This document shows, in pieces, positions 50,801 to 59,800 of a stretch of DNA of 64,000 nucleotides; the first letter of the stretch is position 1; each line of letters begins with the position of its first letter. Origin of the DNA: Ligula intestinalis (taxonomy: Eukaryota > Platyhelminthes > Cestoda > Diphyllobothriidea > Diphyllobothriidae); assembly GCA_036362985.1 (NCBI GenBank), contig JAYGXS010000001.1, forward strand, positions 18,678,469 to 18,742,468, in the 5' to 3' direction. Below the pieces are notes generated by a model, which saw only the letters and a program-made list of their open reading frames with translations, did not search any database and was not told the origin of the DNA. The position numbers and the translations under genes are program-made.

Positions 50801-53800
50801 GTGTAAAGCCACATCCGTTGCTGTGAGCGTCTTTGTTGTCCTCATTCTGAAATATTTTTAGGAACTTATAAGGCAAGGAGCTAAGATCCGTCGATCACCA
50901 TCTTCTCTTTGCACTTTGCTACTTTTTTAGCTACCCTCCTAAATCGCCATTTTAGAAGTTGACCCTGTGTCGGCACGAATAACTATCACGCAAAGTCGAG
51001 GCTTACTGTCACTCGTCAAATTTCTTGTACACTATACTTCTTCACTACTTTTGGATCCTTGACCAGACCTTCAATAGGGAGTGAACTATTTACATGCATT
51101 GGAGATCTCTACGGAGCTCCTGTGATGTCTAAAATACCAGAAAGGTTTGCGTGTGTACCATATCGGTTGGGTCAGTCTCTCTGTTGGCCAAGGGATGTTT
51201 CTCTGCATCTGGCAGAAAGCGTAGGCTAAACAGGTTTGGAAAACAAAGATCTATAGCAGTCCTTTTGATTCATTATACAAATTTAACCTCGAATGGCAAA
51301 GCCCTGAAAACTGATCTGAAACCATAAAAGTCGGCTAAGATGTTTTGGTGACATCGTTCGTCGATTTCATAGTGAATTCCATTTTTCTATGATCATCTAG
51401 ACGTCACCGTCTCGTGTGGCACGAAGCAGCGCATATCCATTCATAGTCTAGCGTGGCATAATCCACCGATCAGTCAAAAAGCTTCTTACAACTTTCGTAT
51501 GTGGTCCACAATGCTTGATTAAAATGCTTTTTTCTTTACAATTTTGGGATATTGATGGGTTATAAGAAGAAGGGCCATGCCTCTTTTCCCTAAGTGAATT
51601 TTCAAAAGTTAAAAAGTAGAATTATACACCACCTTTGCATTCCTTTACCCACGTCGGATTCCTTCATGCCCTTTCTAGAGCTGCGAGAGTATGCCTGCGA
51701 AATTTGCGGTAAAGCCTTCTCGCGGTTGGCGCACATGAAGAATCATATCGATGGTGTCCACAAACGTAGGTCTTTTCTCGTTCCTGGTTAACCTTTCCAG
51801 TTTGTCTTTTTATGTTGTTGACTTCTCTCCATTATGTTTGCATTTTTGCGCCTACCAAGTGTCAGCGGGAATGTGCCGCAGCGTCCTGCGCTAGAGCATG
51901 TCTAAGTCGTCCTTGAAGTTGACTCAGCGGCTTGAACAACCCTGATTCGTCTAGAACCAGGCTGCCATTGGTACGCGCGCGGTTTGTGACGTTGCGACTG
52001 ACTCCCCAATAAATATATTATAGGTATGGGTGAGCATTTCATTCAAATTTGATTTACCAGAGCTCAAGCTTCAGGTGCTTCGCGGAAAATTATTTTGCTC
52101 TAGCTAATGCATCAAGGATCATATCGATTTGCAGTGAAGGAGATAAATTGCGAGTTAATGGGAAAATTGTCGATAAAAATTAACGAATATAGCCTACTCT
52201 CCTAAGGACCGCAGTGACTAGAGAAAGGTCTTGGTATCTCCATCGCAGGTATAGTCTGAATCAGATCATTAGTTTCCTCTTCAAAGAGTTGGGGGAGGGG
52301 ATTCCGCGAGGCCCATGTTGCACCCTTTACTTCCCGTTTTGTCCGTGAGGTTTAGGCTCTTCCGTTCAAAAGGCTCGGCTAAAATTGTGATGTGCCCTTT
52401 TAGGCAGACGTTTGTTAGATGGGTTGGATGACTAAAGACTGACAACATGCACTGGTTCTCGATGTGGCAGGAATCCTGCCAGCTCCTACAAACTGGATTT
52501 TTTTCTTATATTTTCAGAACTGCGAGAATACGCATGTGAAACTTGTGGCAAAGCTTTTGCAGAGAGGGGCTCCCTCAAGAGGCACGTCGATGGCATCCAC
52601 AAACGTACGTTTATTTTACCCACTGCCGGACCACTGTCAATTAATTAACGCTTGCCCCCTTTTCCGGCACCTTGGTTTTGTCATCGAACCCTTCATGGTC
52701 CGTCGTCTTGAATTGATTTCGCTATAGGTCCACATGTGAAGCCGGAGAACGAGGAATGCCTCATATGTACCTGTCTCTACTGACAAATGACGGACAGTGT
52801 GTACTATTGATGATACTTGTTTTCAATGAATGCATTTACAGGGCTTTTTGTCATAATTAATGCCATCTTTAGTAAGAACAGCGCGTAGAGCAGTGAAGGT
52901 AATAAATTACCAGCTAAGTACTTTGCTTGCAATTTCCTCAGTACCTTTGCTGGAAGTATGTTTCCGAAGCGCTGGAGTCCGGGAGTGCATCGGCGGCCAG
53001 TTGCGCAGATCATGACTATGTCATCATCACCTATTATTATGTTCCAGAGATCGCATCTTCTTCTGAATTGCTTCCTGGAACTCGAATATTCTCTACTATT
53101 TATTGGCAATCTCGATTTTCCGTGTCATGTTGACCGAAAAGGGGATAATATCCTTCCTGGGCGCCAAAACATATACTTAGGAACCTAAAGAGCCGTGCTC
53201 ATTTGTAATGGGGCCAACATATATGATGACAACTGGGTTTTTCTACTAAAGATCGTTGTGTAGGCCATAATCCTCTATATAGAACCACCACAATATACAG
53301 AACTGCCGAACAGCCTGCATTCTTGGCGCGACACAAATAAATGATGAATGTCTGTCACGACAAGTGCTGGTGACTCTCGTTATCGCCTCGACGCTTGGTG
53401 ATACAATGCAATTTTGTATTCTTTAAAAGGTCTCTCGCTTTGAAGACTGGAAGGGCCATTTCTGGCTTATTAGCCGTCATCAATCAGTCATACATAACAC
53501 CACCTGTGACCTTTTCATCGGAAGTCTAACGCCCTAACCATTGAACTACGGGCTTTTTGCCTAGCCGTGTTAGATCTAGAGATTGCCAATAAAAGCGAAC
53601 ATGTGAGTCCCAGGAAGTAATTGAGAGGAAGACGACTTGATGGCTGGAATAATACTTTTATTCGTCCGACGTTTTGACATCCGTTGCGGATACATCATCA
53701 GGAACATTAGCAGAAAATGGAAGCAGAACCGGGTGATACATACACAGGAGTTTGCATTATTTATAGAACACAGGCATTACTGCAAACATGCACCGACAAT

Positions 53801-56800
53801 TAACGTTAATTGCTTTAGTGCGCGTGGATTGTTTGTTGGATGGCATGTGGGCTCTGACACGTTGAACTTTTATCACACCTGGTGGACTCGGGCGTGATGA
53901 TTGTTCGGCCATCTGGCCCTCCGGTATTAGCGTAGGATGACGCAGTGGCCTGTTCGTTCCTCAATTGGCGACTTGCTTTGGCCAAATTGAGTGTCAGCAC
54001 CGAATATGGATTTGACAAGTCGTTGCACTTGCTTATGGATTGGGGGCCCGTGAACCAGAACTCAAGTAATTCTCGGGTCACCCGATCGTCACCTCGTGCG
54101 AGAATTTCGGCCTCGTCAAATTTGAATGTGTACCCGGGTCTCGTAGAATGAGCCGCAACTTGAGAATTGGCATCATTTCGCCGCACTGCTGCCGCGTATT
54201 AGGCAGTTCTGCTAATTCCTCTCTGCCAATGTCTCTGATGATGAATTCGCAATGGATGTCGAAACGTCAGGGGAATAAAAGTATTGTCCTAGCGATCGAG
54301 TCGTCTTCTTCTGTAGATCCAGAAGTATTGGCACGCTTTGATGAACGTTCACCGATCGCAAACGGAATACGCTTATCCCGCTCTGCCGTAAGATTCATTT
54401 TCAAACCTCGCTCGTAGCTGCACAGCAGCTTGTAGCAGATAGCTTGGCCGGCGAAGGCAAAGGAGACTGAAATGACCATTTCTGACTCATTAACCTTAAT
54501 CGCCTGGTCATGCCCAATCCTAAATGGTGCCGCACCCGAACCTTTAACCCACAACCTTTTCATCCGAAGTGTAATGCTCTAACCATTGAATGGTGAATCA
54601 TAGTGAATAGTGAATATATTCCTTTATAGTACTTTTTGTTCTAAAGGCAGCAAGTTGTGGTCGTATGCACAACTAATGTCGCCATTTGTTCAGACAAGTG
54701 CTTCTCAGAAACCGAATCTTTATTTTTTAATTTCCAGGTCTCCGACCGCATATCTGCGAGGTTTGTGGCAAGGCCTTCGCAGAAAGGAGAACACTGGAAA
54801 GACATTTCGACACTTTCCACGAAGGTGCGCTAGCGTATTCGCAATGCTGTTCTTATGAAGCTTTTCTGTTGTGTCCGATAAATGTTTTCCTGAAAACTAA
54901 CATCAGATTGCCAAATTTTGATTTATACAGGTGAAGCCCTTTCAGAACAAATCGTCAATTAAGCCCAGAATGCGCGAGATGTGGTACCTTCAAGCAGCAG
55001 TCTGTATAGCATTTTTATTGTAAAGAGTGCAAGTTGATCGAATACTGACCATGGTGCTGCCTCACAGCCGTATGCAAAAAACTTTGTCTGCTTATAACTT
55101 CTAACTTTGAACAACGGAATTCGGACGCCCTCGTACCACCGCTTATCTTACGGGGGCATATACATATCCCCGAGTTCTCACGCTGAGTCTGACTTTAAGC
55201 CTCTTAACCCTGGAATGTAGCAAAGAGCTTCCCAATTCTCGTGTTCTTTCGATTCTGCCATGAAAATTCCCCTTGACCTCACCCTTATTTTCTCTCTGTC
55301 TAAATTCTCCGGGCTTATTGTGATTGTTTTTACTGGTCATCGTGTCTATGCTTTTATCTATCAGTACCTGCCTCTGAATTTATTTGACTTACTGACAGTC
55401 TATGTGAAGCTGCTTAAATACATGAAATGGGTTTGTCGTGATAGTTGGGGTTGCTAGTGACGTTCGTTATCACGTTGATGCTAGGTGATACAGTACAAAT
55501 TTTGGTAAAACTTAAGTTGCTTGGCACTGTTAAATGTGTATACTTAAAGAACTACTATATGCATTTGAGTAGGCGTATATATGCTTGTTGTACACAATCC
55601 GTTAGCCTGCTGGACTGTTTATTTCAAAATTACATTCCCTAACACCGAAATATTTCGTGTCTTGTTGTCGCTTTTATTTTTTTAAAGATTATTGGTTAAG
55701 TTTTGTTGGTTTAGTTTTGGTGTTGTTCGTTGTCAGTTGATTACTTTGCTTTGTTACTTTTATTTCAACTTTAGTTTAGCTTACCTGAGTTTAGTTAGTT
55801 TGCTTAAGTTTTTTTAGTTTAGTTTCATTTTAATTTTTTGGCGGCCTGCGGTTGCTATTCAGTTTGTTTTAGAACAATCTGCCACTTTGGTTTTTAAAAA
55901 AGTTGGAGCAAATGCCCATCTTTGTAATCTCTAGTATTTGATATAGAGTCCGTATAGGATTGTATCCAATTGGCTGGTGCTATTTGCGTGGTTCTTTTTT
56001 CTATTGGTTGCACTGCTCATTTTAACTATCGCTCACAAATTCTTAGGTTACTCAAACAATACGTCCTATTATTTTCTTCCTTAATATGCCCCCCCCTCAG
56101 GTGACTCGTCCATATAACCCCTATTACCAGCGGTCCCGTACAACAGAATTCTAATGTGGATGACCAACCTAACTTTTTAATTTTTTACGCCCTGTAATTT
56201 TCTCGTTTTTACAAGTAAATTTTAAGTGAATGCCTAGTATATTCCAGATTAGTGTTTTGTCGCTCTAAAATACAAAAAGCTTGGGTCGCATGCATGCATA
56301 ATTTTTCCATTGTTGAAGACATATAAACCAGGTGCCTTCCAAGATGTCAATAGTCCCTTTGCGGTATTTTTTCTCAGAGACTGTCAAGAGGCATGTCCAC
56401 CCCTCCCTTACCCTCTGGACCCGCTGGACCGACGTCTTTGTTTTTTTTAGGCCTCCAGACGCATGCCTGTGAGATTTGTGGCAAGGCCTTCACAGAAAAG
56501 AGAACTCTGGAGAGGCATATTCATATTTACCACGAAGGTAATCGCAGTGTTCTTCTTAAGTGAATGCTGGGTAGCGTTAGACAAAGTTTTCCTCAAAACC
56601 TTCGTTAGGTAGCAGGATTTCTACAAACGGCGTTTATAATATATCTGATCTGATCCTAGATTTTTCGGTTACGCACTGAAATACGTATTTCTAAAGAGGG
56701 GTCAATATTTTCGTTTCCTGTATTTAACTCTGATCCTTAGCTTCCTAACCATAGAATTTAGCGAAATGTCATCTAGGCAAAAATGCTGGTCCAGGAAATA

Positions 56801-59800
56801 ATCGGGAAGAAGCAAATGTGATCTCTGTGACAAGAACTTTATTTATATGAAGTTTCCAATTCCGTCGGAGACAATAGCAGAAACGGATAAATCATACAGC
56901 GGCATTTTAAGTATTTGTTAGCATGCACACACTTTACTATGCTATACTACTATAATAATTAACACCTCCTCCTATCGAGGATAGTTGCCCGCTTGTGCGT
57001 TAATGGCTTGGCGTGCGGTTTGTGACCTGTTAAACATTCATCTCCCATGCTGGACTTGGGCGTAATAATTACTCGGCCATTTAGCCCCAGCGTTAGAAGA
57101 CGCATTCGCCGTTACGCCCCCGGGCGGCGAATTGATTTGATCAAACTGAGCCTCAGCACCGAATATGGGTCGGGCAGGTCATTACACTTATTTATACACA
57201 GGAGACTTGTAAGCCTTGGCTCAATCAACTCGCGGCTCACGTGATTGCCACCGCTAGCGAGAATGCCGGCCTCATTAAATAAGAATACGTGGCCGGCTCT
57301 CGCTGCTTCTTGTTGATAGGAAAGTGTTTTCCTTCTTTCCAAGCCGCCTGATTGTCCCAAGTATCCTACAGACGTTAGCATTAGGACACGGCTGGGGAAC
57401 ATATATGCGATTGGCTTCAACGTTGGCAGGTTCAAGCCTGCAGCCTGTTATAATATCCAAAAGGGTAGACAATTGTATGCCAAAAACTCGCGGCGTTCGG
57501 CGGGATTTGAACCCGCATATTAGGGAAGGCCTTTACGCGAAGCCAATGCGCTACTAGTTGAGCTACAATGCGTGGCATTGATCCAAGTGTGATTAAATTA
57601 ACGGCGCAAGGCAATCGTTTGTATCTCAATTGGTAGAGCATTGGCTGCGCGTAAAGGCCTTCCCTACTAGGTGGATTCTAATCCCGCCGAACGTCGCCAT
57701 TTTTCACAATTGGGTCAACTTAAACTGAGCAAATCTGCCAAACCTCCTTGATAATTGGATGTCAGCTTATCAAACGTCAGATTTACTGTCGAGTGATTAA
57801 AAGAGTTTGTTAAGTCCAAATAGGAAAGTAACCAGTCGATTTCAGGCCGTAGGCGTCTGATAATGAACCCTGCTGCTGTAGGAAACATCTGGAGTCGTCT
57901 ACCGAATACGATGTGGCTGCGGCCAAATCGTCTACGTGGGCGAAATGTAAGTCTTCTCTGGACGCGAATTGCCAAACATGCGGCAGCAGTTCGGGAAAAT
58001 GACATCAATTCCCGATTCGCGGCTTATTGACAAGACCCAGCTACACATTCAAATTTGATGAGACCGGCATCGTTCCATAAGGTGACAATCTTTTGACTCG
58101 TGAGCTGCTTGGACCGTGGTTTTTGGGCCCCTAGTCTGTCGGCATATGCAATGAGCTTAACCATATATATTCGGTGCTTAGGCTCAGTTTTAACAAGACA
58201 ATTCGTCACTTGGTTAGCGCACTTGCAAAAGCGTCTTCCAGCGCCGGGGAGCCAGGTGACCGAACATCCATCACGCCTCAATCCACCACGGGTGATGAAA
58301 GTTCAGTAGACCATCACGTGCGCGCCGGCTATCAAGCAATTAACACAAACGGGCAACTATCCTCCATAGGGGCAGGAGTTGATTGTCGTGAGTATGCAGT
58401 AGTATAGCGACTGTGTCATCCAAATACAGCAGCTTCCTCTTTATGAGGTAGTCGTTTCTGTTATTGTCTCTGATGATAGATCCGCGACAGAATCCGATAC
58501 GTCATGTGAATGACGTTATGTTCCCAGCGATCACATCTTATTCTTCTCATAGACGTGAATATTGGCAAGGGAGTTGAGTAACTTCCAACTACAGGCCATT
58601 ATTACGAATGGGCAGTCTCTTAGAGGTATAATTGTCTTGAAATGCCTGGAACGTAATACTGATACTACTAGTGTTTGGCATGCTTCGAAGCAGACCAGCA
58701 ATAGACGAATTGGTCAAAAACTTGTAGACAGGAAGAGAAGAATTTATTTCGTGACTTCTGCTTATTTATCTGCGTGCCATGCTTATGCATATCAGCAATT
58801 ATTTTCTTTGATAACAATACTGGCAGTATTTGGTTCCGACGCGTAACTGGACGGTCGTTATGTCATCTTCGGCTTGTTTCATTTTTCATCATCGGCAGGT
58901 ACTGGACTCGGTTAAAGATTAATTTACTAGAAAAACAGTACCCATACCTTAGCTTTCCTATTTACACTTTTACGACCCCTTTTCTGGATTTTCCTGATGT
59001 TTCCTCCTAATATTACACCATTTGAATTTGTGACAACGCATGGGGTTTCCGCTGACGGCTCCAGTGTGAGCGTAGATCTGTAACAAAGCTTACTTCACCC
59101 CCATCTTACATTTGTTTGATTGGTGAGCACAAAAGTTATGCCAGTGATGTTGGGTCTCCTCACCCCCCTCCCCCCTACTTAAAGAAATGAATTGTTGACT
59201 GTATAGAAACCAAAAAAGTAGTCATTTCAGGCTTTTTTCATTGGTGGCGTTTTTTCTTACATTTCAGCACCACGGGAATACGCTTGCGAGCACTGTGGCA
59301 AAACTTTCACAAACAGGGGGCATTTGAAGCAGCATGTGAATTGTATCCATAAAGGTACGCGTATGCTCCATCACTACTGGACCTCCTCTTTAATGGTCAA
59401 GTCCTTTCCGCTTTGTGTCCATTCGACCATCAGTTTCGATCACATTCACCGTATGCAGGGTGGTGCAGGGTCGGTAACTTTCGCGTGAATTAGTTTAAAG
59501 TGATAGTAGACTTTCGCCGCATCTATCGCACTCTGCCATCCCTCAGCCACCTGTGTCCGCTGTCAAGATGCAGTCGAGAAAACCGGAGGAGGTATCCAGT
59601 TCAGACATCGTTCTATGGCAAAGGAGAGCGGGACCTGACAGTTTAGTCCGCTCCTCGGTTTAGTAGATCTAACGCGGTCGAAGTTATTCCAATAAGCTAA
59701 AAGTCACTGTTTAGAAGGCAACCAATGTGTCTGTAGTCAGGATACAATAGATCTTTATTACTGTGAATTTTGTGCTACCTAAAACTTCATTCAGACTTCA

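Noticed and set aside
57485..57570. Functional tRNA gene on the minus strand
   Set aside because: T arm is perfect but the anticodon arm does not pair, and a mirrored copy lies next to it, as for repeats.
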